From JAKVBH01 sp049800955 (GTDB lineage Bacteria > Pseudomonadota > Alphaproteobacteria > Rhodobacterales > Rhodobacteraceae), in NCBI RefSeq assembly GCF_049800955.1, contig NZ_JBNAGA010000002.1, positions 496,001 through 560,000 of the forward strand: a DNA stretch of 64,000 nt, written 5' to 3'. The notes beneath the pieces were generated by a model that was given only the letters and a program-made list of their open reading frames with translations, made no database searches and was not told the DNA's origin. Of the stretch, positions 45,101-54,498 are shown piece after piece; the first letter of the stretch is position 1, and every line of letters starts with the position of its first letter. The position numbers were made by a program, and so were the translations under genes.

Positions 45101-47806
45101 ATGCTGGGTCTTGGAACTCTGACGAAAAAGGTGTTCGGAACGGCCAATGATCGCAAGATCAAGGCGACGCGGCCGCTGGTCGAAAAGATCAATGCGTTGG
45201 AGCCCGAGTTCGAGAAACTCAGCGATGACGGTCTCAAGGAAAAAACCGAAGAGCTCGCCAAGCGCGCCATGGGTGGGGAGCCGCTGGATGCGCTTCTGCC
45301 TGAGGCGTTTGCGAATTGCCGGGAAGCGGCCAAGCGCGCGTTGGGCCTTCGCGCCTTTGATGTGCAGCTCATGGGCGGCATCTTCCTGCATCAGGGCAAC
45401 ATCTCCGAGATGAAGACCGGTGAGGGCAAAACCCTTGTGGCTACCTTCCCGGCCTATCTCAATGCGCTGACGGGCGAGGGCGTGCACATCGTGACCGTCA
45501 ATGACTACCTCGCCAAGCGTGACTCCGAATGGATGAGCAAGGTCTATGGTGCCTTGGGGCTGACCACTGGCGTGGTGTATCCCAATCAGGACCCCAACGA
45601 GAAAAAAGCCGCCTACGCCTGCGATATCACCTATTCGACAAACAATGAGCTGGGCTTCGATTATCTGCGGGACAACATGAAGTCCGAGCTCTCCGAGATG
45701 TTCCAGCGCGGCCATAATTTCGCGGTTGTTGACGAGGTGGACTCGATCCTCATCGATGAGGCGCGGACCCCGCTCATTATTTCTGGCCCCGCACAGGACC
45801 GATCCGATCTCTATATCGCCGTTGACAAGCTGATACCGGAAATTCCCGAAGACGGCTACGACATCGACGAAAAGACCCGCAACGTCAGCTTCACCGATGA
45901 AGGCAACGAATTCTTGGAAGAGCAGCTTCATGCGCGTGGTCTTCTCGAAGAGGGCCAATCTCTCTACGATCCGGAGAGCACCACGGTCGTGCACCATGTC
46001 AATCAGGGTTTGCGGGCGCACAAGCTCTTTCAAAAGGATAAGGACTACATCGTGCGCAATGGCGATGTTGTCCTGATCGACGAATTCACTGGCCGTATGA
46101 TGGCCGGTCGTCGGTTGTCAGAGGGTTTGCATCAGGCGATTGAGGCCAAGGAAGGCGTCGATATCAAACCTGAGAATGTGACGCTCGCGTCCGTGACGTT
46201 CCAGAACTACTTCCGCCTCTACAACAAGCTGTCGGGCATGACCGGGACGGCGGCAACGGAAGCCGAGGAGTTCGCGCAAATTTATGGCTTGGGTGTCGTC
46301 GAAGTGCCCACGAACCGCGGCATCGCGCGGATTGATGAGGACGATAAGGTCTATCGGACCGCTGGCGAGAAGTACAAAGCCATCGTTGACGAGATCAAGG
46401 CCGCGCATGCCAAGGGCCAACCCGTTCTCGTCGGGACGACTTCGATCGAGAAGTCGGAGATGTTGAGCCAGCTGCTGACCGAAGCGGATCTCACACACAA
46501 CGTCCTGAACGCGCGCCAGCATGAGCAAGAGGCCCAGATCGTCGGCGATGCCGGCAAGTTGGGCGCGATCACCATTGCCACCAACATGGCCGGACGAGGC
46601 ACCGACATCAAACTAGGCGGTAACGTCGAATTCAAGATCATGGATGCCATTGCCGCAGACCCCGAAGGCGATCCTGATGCGATCCGTCAAAAGATTGAGG
46701 CGGATCACACAGTGGACGAGCAGGCCGTCAAAGACGCAGGCGGTCTCTTCGTTCTTGCGACGGAACGCCATGAAAGCCGCCGCATCGACAATCAGTTGCG
46801 CGGGCGATCCGGGCGTCAGGGGGATCCGGGCCGGTCGTCCTTCTTCCTGTCTCTTGACGATGACCTGATGCGCATCTTTGGCTCCGAGCGCCTGGACAAG
46901 GTTCTCTCGACGCTTGGCATGAAAGAGGGCGAAGCCATTATTCACCCGTGGGTGAACAAATCGCTTGAGCGCGCGCAGGCCAAGGTCGAAGGCCGCAACT
47001 TCGATATCCGCAAACAGCTTTTGAAATTCGATGATGTGATGAATGACCAGCGTAAGGTCATTTTCTCGCAGCGCCGTGAAATCATGGAAGCGGAAGACGT
47101 TTCCGAGATTACCAAGGATATGCGTCATCAGGTTATCGATGATCTGGTGGACCAGCATCTGCCCCCGAAATCTTATGCCGACCAGTGGAATTCTGAAGGC
47201 CTCTATGCGGACGTGATCCAGTATCTCGGCGTCGACATGCCCGTCATGGCATGGGCCGATGAAGAAGGCGTCGATCAGGAAGTGATGCGTGAGCGGATTG
47301 AGGATGAGAGCGACAAGGCCATGGCGCAAAAAGCGACCCAATTCGGCCCTGACGCCATGCGCCAGATCGAAAAGCAGCTCTTGTTGCAGACCATCGATGG
47401 CAAATGGCGCGAGCATCTTTTGACGCTTGAGCATTTGCGGTCTGTGGTGGGCTTCCGTGGGTATGCCCAACGTGATCCGCTCAACGAATACAAAAACGAG
47501 TCCTTCCAACTCTTCGAGACCATGCTGGACGGCTTGCGGGAAGATGTGACACAAAAGCTCGCTCAGATCCGACCGATGACGGAAGAAGAGCAAGCTGCCA
47601 TGGTCGCGCAGATGCAGGCCCAGCAAGAGGCGCTCAAGCCGGACAGTGCTGACACCGGGTCAGCGCCTGACGCGGCTGCGGCAGCAGAACCGCCAGCAGC
47701 AGGGTTTGATGAAAAAGATCCTTCGACCTGGGGCAATCCTGGCCGCAATGATACCTGCCCTTGTGGATCAGGGAAAAAGTTCAAGCACTGCCACGGCAGC
47801 TATTGA
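45101..47806 (+). CDS. secA: Protein translocase ATPase SecA
   Basis: Motor that drives preproteins through SecYEG. The 901-residue protein has Walker A MKTGEGKT (about 104-111), the DEAD-like VVDEVDSILIDEARTPL, motif VI region HESRRIDNQLRGRSGRQGD, the helical scaffold, and a C-terminal SEC-C zinc site CPCGSGKKFKHCHG that binds SecB. ATG 45101 follows GGAG. Full length and intact. Confidence 0.98.
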   Translation: MLGLGTLTKKVFGTANDRKIKATRPLVEKINALEPEFEKLSDDGLKEKTEELAKRAMGGEPLDALLPEAFANCREAAKRALGLRAFDVQLMGGIFLHQGNISEMKTGEGKTLVATFPAYLNALTGEGVHIVTVNDYLAKRDSEWMSKVYGALGLTTGVVYPNQDPNEKKAAYACDITYSTNNELGFDYLRDNMKSELSEMFQRGHNFAVVDEVDSILIDEARTPLIISGPAQDRSDLYIAVDKLIPEIPEDGYDIDEKTRNVSFTDEGNEFLEEQLHARGLLEEGQSLYDPESTTVVHHVNQGLRAHKLFQKDKDYIVRNGDVVLIDEFTGRMMAGRRLSEGLHQAIEAKEGVDIKPENVTLASVTFQNYFRLYNKLSGMTGTAATEAEEFAQIYGLGVVEVPTNRGIARIDEDDKVYRTAGEKYKAIVDEIKAAHAKGQPVLVGTTSIEKSEMLSQLLTEADLTHNVLNARQHEQEAQIVGDAGKLGAITIATNMAGRGTDIKLGGNVEFKIMDAIAADPEGDPDAIRQKIEADHTVDEQAVKDAGGLFVLATERHESRRIDNQLRGRSGRQGDPGRSSFFLSLDDDLMRIFGSERLDKVLSTLGMKEGEAIIHPWVNKSLERAQAKVEGRNFDIRKQLLKFDDVMNDQRKVIFSQRREIMEAEDVSEITKDMRHQVIDDLVDQHLPPKSYADQWNSEGLYADVIQYLGVDMPVMAWADEEGVDQEVMRERIEDESDKAMAQKATQFGPDAMRQIEKQLLLQTIDGKWREHLLTLEHLRSVVGFRGYAQRDPLNEYKNESFQLFETMLDGLREDVTQKLAQIRPMTEEEQAAMVAQMQAQQEALKPDSADTGSAPDAAAAAEPPAAGFDEKDPSTWGNPGRNDTCPCGSGKKFKHCHGSY

Positions 47807-47815
47807 TCGGGAGCT

Positions 47816-47839
47816 GGGGCGCAACAGGCGCCCCTTTCT
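47816..47839 (+). terminator. Probable terminator after secA
   Basis: GGGGCGC (47816-47822) pairs with GCGCCCC (47828-47834) around AACAG, followed by TTTCTC. It lies ten bases after the secA stop. Confidence 0.7.
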
Positions 47840-47936
47840 CGTCACAATAGAACCTCCGCACCGCCAAAACACCGCCGCCTTCCGCGTGCAAACGATTTGG
47901 TGAGAAATTGCGTCTACCGTGACGCTAGGAGGCGAG

Positions 47937-48908
47937 ATGAAACTCGAGATCAAAAACAAGAAGCTGGTCATTGGTGTTGCGACAGCTGGCGCTGTTCTCG
48001 CCATCGGCGTGTTCATGCAATCGCTGGGTGACAGTCCGGTTGCCATGCAAAGCTCTTCGGACGCGTCGCAGGTGCTTGATCTTGATGCCATCACCTTGAC
48101 GTCCGCCGTGGCCCCGTTGCCTCAGGTGGCGTTGAGTGTTTTGCCATCAACACCGGAAGAGGACCGTGTTGTCCCCGTTGCCGCGAGTGTCGAGGAGCCC
48201 GTAGCCGAGCCTGTCGCCGAGGCAGACCCTTGTGACATCACCATGACCTCTGCGGATGCGCCGGGTGCAATGGTGGATCTGGTGCTCAACGCGCCATGCC
48301 TCAGGAATGAGCGCTTTGTCATGCATCACAACGGGATGATGTTTTCCGCTCTGACTGATCAGGAAGGCGTGGCGAATGTTGTGGTTCCTGCTTTGTCCGC
48401 AAACGCGGTCTTTATTGCCTCCTTTGCCTCTGGCGAAGGTTCGGTTGTCCAGCACAAGGTTCCGGATTTGTCAGAGTTTGGTCGTGTCGTCGTCCAGTGG
48501 CGTGGCGATGCGGGGCTGGGTCTGCATGCACGCGAGCAAGGCGCAGACTACTTTAGCGACGGTCACATTCACGCGGCGGCAAACGGGCGCATGGTTGATC
48601 TGGTCACTGGACAACGGGGGTATCTTGCGCGTTTTGGACATGAGACCGGCCCGGATCCATTGCAGGCAGAGGTCTACACATTCCCGCTGGGCGCTTCCCT
48701 GAGCGGCGGTGACATCGCGCTGAGCGTCGAGACGGAAATCACCGCAGATAATTGTGACATGGATGTCGAAGCGCAAACTTTGGAGATCGGAACGGATGGC
48801 CGTTTGCGCGTGCAGGACGTGACCCTCTATATGCCGGGCTGTGATGCTGTTGGTGACTTTCTGGTATTGAAAAATCTTGTTGCAGACATGACACTTGCCT
48901 CAAACTAA
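47937..48908 (+). CDS. Hypothetical membrane-anchored exported protein
   Basis: A 323-residue protein with an N-terminal membrane anchor (KLVIGVATAGAVLAIGVFMQ, about residues 9-28) and a long periplasmic part. ATG 47937 is chosen because AGGAGG lies just upstream; a GTG at 47919 precedes that site. After a Pro/Val/Glu-rich linker (about 70-95) comes a folded region with four cysteines in pairs (CDI-PC near 96-120 and NCDM-GC near 275-305) and beta-rich sequence; the segment DIALSVETEI suggests a beta sandwich. I do not recognise a family. It precedes the OmpA-fusion gene by 20 bases and is probably co-transcribed with it. Confidence 0.85.
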   Translation: MKLEIKNKKLVIGVATAGAVLAIGVFMQSLGDSPVAMQSSSDASQVLDLDAITLTSAVAPLPQVALSVLPSTPEEDRVVPVAASVEEPVAEPVAEADPCDITMTSADAPGAMVDLVLNAPCLRNERFVMHHNGMMFSALTDQEGVANVVVPALSANAVFIASFASGEGSVVQHKVPDLSEFGRVVVQWRGDAGLGLHAREQGADYFSDGHIHAAANGRMVDLVTGQRGYLARFGHETGPDPLQAEVYTFPLGASLSGGDIALSVETEITADNCDMDVEAQTLEIGTDGRLRVQDVTLYMPGCDAVGDFLVLKNLVADMTLASN

Positions 48909-48928
48909 CGGCAGGATCACGTTCCATC

Positions 48929-50485
48929 ATGACTTTCGGACGTGCGGCGATTTCCGCCGCACTTGTCTTTCTGGCCTTCTCTTTCACGTCTGCGCTGGCG
49001 CAGGACGTCGCCTTTACGTCGCGTGATGGCTCGATTGAGGTTGAGGGAACGCTGCTGGGGTTCGATGGCGAGTTTTATCGCGTCAGCACAGTCTATGGCG
49101 AGCTGACATTGGACGCCTCAGGGGTGTTATGCGACGGGCCGGGCTGTCCCAATCTGGATGATTTTGTCGCTCGGCTGCGCATATCAGGAGCGGCGTCTAT
49201 GGGCGATGTGCTGATGCCTGCGCTGATCCAGGCCTTCGCTGCGCGCAACGGACTGCGCGCGACGAAAGTGCCCCAAGATGAAACGCGCTACACCTACGAG
49301 ATCGCGGACGAGACGCGCGTCGTGGGTTTGTTCGAGTTTCACAGCACCAACACCGAAGAGGGCTTTGCCGATCTTCTCGCCGACGAATCCGATATGGTCA
49401 TGGCCACCCGGGAGGTCAGGAGCGAGGAAAGCCGCCGGGCAAAAACAGCCGGGTTTGGCGATTTGCAGGACGTGAATCGGAGCCGCGTTGTCGCGCTTGA
49501 CGGGCTGGTGGCTGTTGTCGCACCCGGACATCCCGTCCGGGCGCTTTCCACCGATCAGCTTTCACGGATCTTTGCAGGCGAGATTGACAATTGGTCTGAG
49601 CTTGGTGGCCCGGATGCGCCAATCGAATTGCATCTGCCCGCCGGTGCCACAGGCTTTGCTCAGGCAATAGAAGACAAGCTCATGCGTCCAGCCAGACGCG
49701 CACTTTCCGAGGATATTCTGAGGCATGATAGCCCCTCAAGCGTCGCAGCCGCGGTCTCGCGGGATTTCTTGGGAATTGGTGTGTCGACATATTCTGCGAT
49801 CGGGAATGCGATGCCGATTATGCTTCGGGGCAGCTGTGGTTTCGAACTGCGCGCATCCCGCCGCAGCATCAAAACCGAGGATTACCCTCTGACGGCCCCC
49901 CTTTTTCTGTATTTGCCCATGCGCCGGTTGCCGCAGCTTGCCCGGGAGTTTCTGGTCTATACGCGCACAGCGCCGGCGCAAATCGTGATCCGCCGCGCTG
50001 GATTCGTCGATCAGGCCCCAGAGGAAATCCCGCTGGATCAGCAAGGCAACCGGTTTGCCAACGCCATTGCCGTTGCCGGAGAAGAACTGCCCCTGACGGA
50101 GCTTCAGCAAATGGTTGCCGATTTGCGCCCGCGGGCCCGGCTCAGTACGTCGTTCCGGTTTGAAGCGGGCTCTGCGCGTCTCGACGCGCAATCGCGCTCA
50201 AATGTGCAGCAATTTGCGCGCGCTTTGGAGACGGGGCAGTATGATGCGCGTGACATCCTTTTTGTCGGGTTCTCGGACGGGCAAGGGCCTGCGCAGATCA
50301 ACCAGACCATTGCCGCGCGCCGCGCAGAAGCGGTCAAATCAGCTGTTGTCGCCGCGGCAGAAGCCGCTGACTTTGATCGGCTGACGCTTTCAAGCGAAGC
50401 CTATGGCGAAGCGCTTCCCATGGCGTGCGATGACACGCCTTGGGGGCGCGGTGTGAACCGGCGCGTGGAAGTCTGGGTCCGCTAG
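48929..50485 (+). CDS. Phosphate-binding-protein-like / OmpA-domain fusion
   Basis: A 518-residue exported protein. Signal peptide MTFGRAAISAALVFLAFSFT, cleavage near ALA-QDV (residue 24). Residues about 27-80 form a small beta domain with a cysteine pair; residues about 85-345 resemble a PstS-type periplasmic binding protein (VVAPGHPVRALSTDQLSRIF, AGEIDNWSELGG). Residues about 395-518 are an OmpA/MotB peptidoglycan-binding domain (FRFEAGSARLD, GFSDGQGPAQINQTIAARRA). The protein would bind a ligand while tethered to peptidoglycan. Its stop shares the CTAG sequence with the convergent permease gene. Ligand unknown; phosphate is only a guess from the fold. Confidence 0.85.
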   Translation: MTFGRAAISAALVFLAFSFTSALAQDVAFTSRDGSIEVEGTLLGFDGEFYRVSTVYGELTLDASGVLCDGPGCPNLDDFVARLRISGAASMGDVLMPALIQAFAARNGLRATKVPQDETRYTYEIADETRVVGLFEFHSTNTEEGFADLLADESDMVMATREVRSEESRRAKTAGFGDLQDVNRSRVVALDGLVAVVAPGHPVRALSTDQLSRIFAGEIDNWSELGGPDAPIELHLPAGATGFAQAIEDKLMRPARRALSEDILRHDSPSSVAAAVSRDFLGIGVSTYSAIGNAMPIMLRGSCGFELRASRRSIKTEDYPLTAPLFLYLPMRRLPQLAREFLVYTRTAPAQIVIRRAGFVDQAPEEIPLDQQGNRFANAIAVAGEELPLTELQQMVADLRPRARLSTSFRFEAGSARLDAQSRSNVQQFARALETGQYDARDILFVGFSDGQGPAQINQTIAARRAEAVKSAVVAAAEAADFDRLTLSSEAYGEALPMACDDTPWGRGVNRRVEVWVR

Positions 50486-51402
50486 GCGGATTGGCCAACC
50501 GGTTTGCGATGCGCGCCTGCCATGGCAGTAATGGCGAGGATCACGCCAGAGATTGTCGCGATCATGCCAGCGGCGCTGATCGTCGCTGAGAAGCCGAACC
50601 AACTCGGCCCATAGCCCGCCAGAACATATCCTATGATGGCCGAAAGAGCGGCAAACATGAGGCTCATGATGACTTGCCCGCGCAAGGTTTGCGTGGTCAA
50701 TCGCGCCGCTGCTGGTGGGCAAATGAACATGGCGATCACGATGATCGACCCCACAGCGTCAAACGCAGCAACGGCTGCCAGCGCGGAGATGACCACCAGC
50801 CCGAAATCGTAGGCCCAAACGGGAATGGACAGGCTACGCGCGAACCCGGCGTCAAAGGTTGACGCGACAAGTGGGCGCCAAAACACCCATAGCAAAATGC
50901 TGAGGGCTGCGAGCGTGAGAGCAAGGCGCGGAAGTTCGGGGGGAAGCGCCGCCAGAGCTTGGGGGTCCAGCAAGGAGGTCCAGCCTGTCGCATCCAGCCA
51001 GATCAGACTTTCAAGATTGCCATAGAGCGCGTGTTCAACGTCGAGGTGAACGCCGCTCGTGTCACTGAGTTCCAGGAGCAGAACACCGGCCGCAAACATG
51101 GCTGTAAAAACAACGCCCATGGCGGCGCCCGCTTCGATCCGGCCCACACGCCGGATCACTTCGATCAGGATTACGGAGACAATTGCAGCGCCTGCAGCAC
51201 CTGTGAGCATGGCCATGGACGTGATCGTGCCAGTGACGAGAAAGGCGGCGACAATGCCTGGAAGAACCACATGGCTGATCGCATCACCTATCAATGCCTG
51301 ACGACGCAGAATTAGGAAATTTCCCGGAAGGGCGCAGGCCATCGCGGCGAGCACGCCAATCACGAGCGGCGGCAGGGACAGGGCGACAAACTCAAATCCC
51401 AT
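50482..51402 (-). CDS. mntD: Manganese/zinc ABC transporter permease
   Basis: Integral membrane subunit of the ABC-3 metal permease family, 306 residues with eight or nine hydrophobic segments. Conserved parts are LRRQALIGDAISHVVLPGIV near the start and the GSIIVIAMFICPPAAARL segment near residue 235. It overlaps the upstream permease by one base and is the last gene of the leftward operon. It forms a channel with MntC, driven by MntB. Metal preference is inferred from operon composition and the operator. Confidence 0.92.
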   Translation of the reverse strand: MGFEFVALSLPPLVIGVLAAMACALPGNFLILRRQALIGDAISHVVLPGIVAAFLVTGTITSMAMLTGAAGAAIVSVILIEVIRRVGRIEAGAAMGVVFTAMFAAGVLLLELSDTSGVHLDVEHALYGNLESLIWLDATGWTSLLDPQALAALPPELPRLALTLAALSILLWVFWRPLVASTFDAGFARSLSIPVWAYDFGLVVISALAAVAAFDAVGSIIVIAMFICPPAAARLTTQTLRGQVIMSLMFAALSAIIGYVLAGYGPSWFGFSATISAAGMIATISGVILAITAMAGAHRKPVGQSA

Positions 51403-52601
51403 CAGGTCACACCTCGCAGGCCACTGCGCGTATCAAGTGCGTCAATTTCATCGGGTGTCAGATGGGTCTCGATAAAGTCGATGGCATGTTGGGTGACCAA
51501 GATGCCAGCCTGTGCTTGTTCGTTGCGCCAGATGCGCCAGCGCGCTTCGTCTTGCGCTGTGGCGCGCGCCGCGCGTTCGCCCGCGTCTGTCACGACACCA
51601 TCGCGCCGCATGTAGCCTTTCCGCCGCAGCAAATGCCGTGTTCTGGCTTCCAGAACGTCCTGACCCTGCGCGATGGCAATCAAACCCTGACGCAAGTGCA
51701 CTCGCGTCTGGAAATCGCGATGTCGCCGCAGGCCCGCGAGGACGCCGCGTTCAGGGGCGAGCAGGAAGGAGATGGCAAAGGCTGCGAAGGCCACGATCAC
51801 GATAACAGGGCCTGTCGGGACATTGGGGTATGCGGCACTCAGTGCAGATCCGAGAAACCCGCTCAGACCTCCGATGGCCCCTGCAACGGCGATGATCACG
51901 TCAGTCCGTTCCGACCAGAAGCGCGCGGCAGCGGGAGGGATGATCAGCAAGGCCACGATGAGGATTAGCCCCACAACTTTCAAACCGATCACCGTGACGG
52001 CCAGGACCAGTGCCAGAAGGGCGGTATCAATGCGTCCGACTGGCAAGCCGCGCGCTTCCGCAAATCCGGGGTCAAAGGAGACCATCAGGAAGGCACGACG
52101 CAACAGCAAGGTGACGGCAAGTGCCAGCCCGCCCGCGATGAAAATCGTCCAGGCTTCGTTTCGCAGCATGCTGGCTGTTGCGCCCAGCAGAAAATCTTCG
52201 AGCCCCGCTTGTCGCCCCGAGGACATGGACTGGATGACGGTCAGGAGCACGATGCCGAACCCGAAGAAGACGGACAATACCGCGCCGATTGCGGCGTCTT
52301 CTGTCAGTCGCGTGTTGCGCGTGAGGGATGTGAGCCACCAGAGGCCAAGGCCAGCGGTGATAGCAGATCCTGCCAAAAGCCCCGGGAGCCAGCGGCCATC
52401 AAAACCGAGGGCAACCATCACGATGAAGGCAAGGCCCACGCCCGGCAAAGTCGCATGACTGATGGCATCGCTGACGAGAGCACGTTTGCGCAGATAAAGA
52501 AAACTCCCGCAGATGGCTGCGGCAATTCCAAGCGTTGATGCGCCAAAGGCGACCAGCGTTGCATTGTACCCAAGTTGAAGCGTCAGCGCTTCCAGAAGCA
52601 T
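51402..52601 (-). CDS. mntC: Manganese ABC transporter permease with C-terminal winged-helix domain
   Basis: ABC-3 family permease, 399 residues. Residues 1 to about 285 carry the membrane helices with LRKRALVSDAISHATLPGVG and the LIVALLIIPPAAARF segment. Residues about 290-399 are hydrophilic and look like a DtxR/MntR-type winged helix (LEARTRHLLRRKGYMRRDG, then a LTPDEIDALD end), an extension known in TroC/MntC-type permeases. The domain is cytoplasmic and its role is uncertain. It ends one base inside mntD and begins four bases after mntB. Confidence 0.93.
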   Translation of the reverse strand: MLLEALTLQLGYNATLVAFGASTLGIAAAICGSFLYLRKRALVSDAISHATLPGVGLAFIVMVALGFDGRWLPGLLAGSAITAGLGLWWLTSLTRNTRLTEDAAIGAVLSVFFGFGIVLLTVIQSMSSGRQAGLEDFLLGATASMLRNEAWTIFIAGGLALAVTLLLRRAFLMVSFDPGFAEARGLPVGRIDTALLALVLAVTVIGLKVVGLILIVALLIIPPAAARFWSERTDVIIAVAGAIGGLSGFLGSALSAAYPNVPTGPVIVIVAFAAFAISFLLAPERGVLAGLRRHRDFQTRVHLRQGLIAIAQGQDVLEARTRHLLRRKGYMRRDGVVTDAGERAARATAQDEARWRIWRNEQAQAGILVTQHAIDFIETHLTPDEIDALDTRSGLRGVT

Positions 52602-52605
52602 CGTC

Positions 52606-53403
52606 TCAGCTTTCGATCATCGTGGGCAGCCTGCCGCCATAGGTTTCCTGCACCAGCTTCGGCGTGAAGGTCTGGGCCACGGGGCCGCTTGCGATTTTTC
52701 GTGTGTTGATCAGCACCACATCGTCAAAGTAGCTCTGCACGGTGGCCAGATCATGGTGCACGGCCACGATACTGCGCCCTTCGGCGCGCAGGTCTCGCAA
52801 GACGGAAATTATCGCCTTTTCGGTTGCGGCATCGACGCCTGCGAAGGGTTCATCCAGCAGGTAGAGTGCTGCGTCCTGTGCAAGGGCGCGCGCCAGAAAC
52901 ACGCGTTGTTGTTGGCCGCCGGAGAGCTGGCCGATCTGACGGTCGGCAAATTGCTCCATACCCACGCGTGACAAGCAATGCATGGCGCGTTGGCGGTGGC
53001 CGTCGCGGATGCGGCGGAGCAGACCCAGCTCGCGATAGAGGCCCATCAGGACAACGTCGATCACGCGCGCGGGGAAATCCCAGTCGATGCTTGCGCGCTG
53101 GGGCACGTAAGCGATGCGGTTCAAGGATGATTTGACGGGTGCGCCAAAGCAGAGCGTTTGGCCGGACAAAGGCGTCAGAATGCCAAGCGCCGCTTTCAGC
53201 AGGGTGGACTTCCCCGCGCCATTGGGCCCGACGATGGCTGTCATGCGCGCCGGCTGGATATCAAGATCCACCGAGAAGACGGCAGGTTTTTCGCCATAGG
53301 TGACGGTCAGACCGCGGATCGACAGCGGCAGAAGCGCGGAGGCCGTCGCGTCTTGCGACGCTGCTTTTTGTGCGCGTTCAACCTGCATGCGCGAGCGTTC
53401 CAT
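52606..53403 (-). CDS. mntB: Manganese ABC transporter ATP-binding protein
   Basis: ABC ATPase of 265 residues. Walker A is VGPNGAGKSTLLKAALG, the signature LSGGQQQRVFLARALA, Walker B LYLLDEPFAG, and the switch His is in VAVHHDLATVQSYFD. The start could be ATG 53403, or ATG 53388, both inside the mntA 3' end; neither has a decisive ribosome site. It follows mntA and precedes the two permeases, giving a complete importer. Confidence 0.94.
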   Translation of the reverse strand: MERSRMQVERAQKAASQDATASALLPLSIRGLTVTYGEKPAVFSVDLDIQPARMTAIVGPNGAGKSTLLKAALGILTPLSGQTLCFGAPVKSSLNRIAYVPQRASIDWDFPARVIDVVLMGLYRELGLLRRIRDGHRQRAMHCLSRVGMEQFADRQIGQLSGGQQQRVFLARALAQDAALYLLDEPFAGVDAATEKAIISVLRDLRAEGRSIVAVHHDLATVQSYFDDVVLINTRKIASGPVAQTFTPKLVQETYGGRLPTMIES

Positions 53404-54337
53404 TCATGCCGCCGATCGGCACGTCAGCTGCGCCCAACGCGCGCGCGATGGTCGTTACATTGTGGTCAATCATGCCGATATAGGTGCCCTCGTAGCTGCC
53501 TTGCGTGCCCATGGCATCCGAGAAGAGCTCACCACCGATTTTGACGTCGTGGCGCTGCGCGGCGGCGCCTTCGATGAGCGCGCGGATGTTGCGATCCGAG
53601 ACTGAAGACTCAACAAAAACAGCACCAATTTCGCGCTCGACAAGCGTGTTCACCAAAGTTCGGATCCGGTCCAGGCCGGCTTCGCTCTCTGTCGAGATGC
53701 CTTGTACGCCCATGACCTCATATCCGTATCCCCGGCCCAGATAGCCAAACGCATCATGGGCTGTGACCAAGACGCGGGACGCTTCGGGAACAATGTGCAG
53801 GGTGCTTTGAGCATACTCCTCAAGGCGCGCCAATTCGGCGCGATAGGCGTCGGCGTTGGTTGCAAATGTGTCGGTATGCTCAGGCGCGGCCTCGCTCAGC
53901 GTGGCTTGGATCGCTTCCGCCACATGAACCCAAAGCCGGGGAACCATCCAGACATGTGGATCGAAGCGGCCGTCATAGTCCTCATGTGAAATGAGTTCAT
54001 CTTGCGGAACGGCCTCACCCACGGCGACAACGGAGCGCTTTCGCCCGAGGTCCAGCAGGAAGTCCTCAAGCTGTGCCTCGAGATACAGGCCATGCCAGAG
54101 GACAAGATCTGCGCGCGACATGGCAACAATGTCCGAACGCGTTTGGCGGTAGCTGTGCGGGTCGACGCCGGGCCCCATGAGCGCAGTTACGTTGACCAGA
54201 TCGCCGCCAATTTGACGGGCCGTGTCCGCGATCATGCCGGTCGTGGCAACAACTTCGAGTTGGCCGCTGGCAAATGAAACGTGAGGGACCGCAATGGTGG
54301 CGGCGGATGTGCCCAAAAAGGATCGACGTGACAGCAT
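53378..54337 (-). CDS. mntA: Manganese-binding periplasmic protein (Tat-type signal)
   Basis: Cluster A-1 metal-binding protein, 319 residues. The start is ATG 54337 (MLSRRSFLGTSAATIAVPHV) with GGAG upstream; ATG 54364 is less likely. The N-terminus has a twin-arginine-like SRRSFLG motif. Metal ligands expected from the family are His in PGVDPHSYRQTR, His in RFDPHVWMVPRLW, Glu in VFVESSVSD and Asp in GMIDHNVTT. It delivers Mn2+ (or Zn2+) to MntCD. It starts the operon just downstream of a Fur-family palindrome. Confidence 0.93.
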   Translation of the reverse strand: MLSRRSFLGTSAATIAVPHVSFASGQLEVVATTGMIADTARQIGGDLVNVTALMGPGVDPHSYRQTRSDIVAMSRADLVLWHGLYLEAQLEDFLLDLGRKRSVVAVGEAVPQDELISHEDYDGRFDPHVWMVPRLWVHVAEAIQATLSEAAPEHTDTFATNADAYRAELARLEEYAQSTLHIVPEASRVLVTAHDAFGYLGRGYGYEVMGVQGISTESEAGLDRIRTLVNTLVEREIGAVFVESSVSDRNIRALIEGAAAQRHDVKIGGELFSDAMGTQGSYEGTYIGMIDHNVTTIARALGAADVPIGGMNGTLAHAG

Positions 54338-54371
54338 TGCAAAATCTCCATCATCAACTCCCAAATGAATA

Positions 54372-54408
54372 TGAGAACCATTCTCAAGAAGTCAATGAAA
54401 TTGAGAAT
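54372..54408. promoter_or_regulatory. Mur/Fur-like operator before mntA
   Basis: TGAGAACCATTCTCA (54372-54386) is a perfect 6-3-6 inverted repeat, and a related half-site TTGAGAAT follows at 54401-54408. It lies 35 bases upstream of the mntA start. Rhodobacteraceae regulate Mn importers with Mur, a Fur-family repressor, at such AT-rich GAGAA-type sites, so Mn-dependent repression is likely. Confidence 0.65.
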
Positions 54409-54498
54409 TATTTGCAAGAACCAGGGCGCTGTCGCGGCAGGGATTGTTCCCGCCGCAGCGCCATGGCACGGTGTTGCGTCTAGGATGACGAGGTTTCC

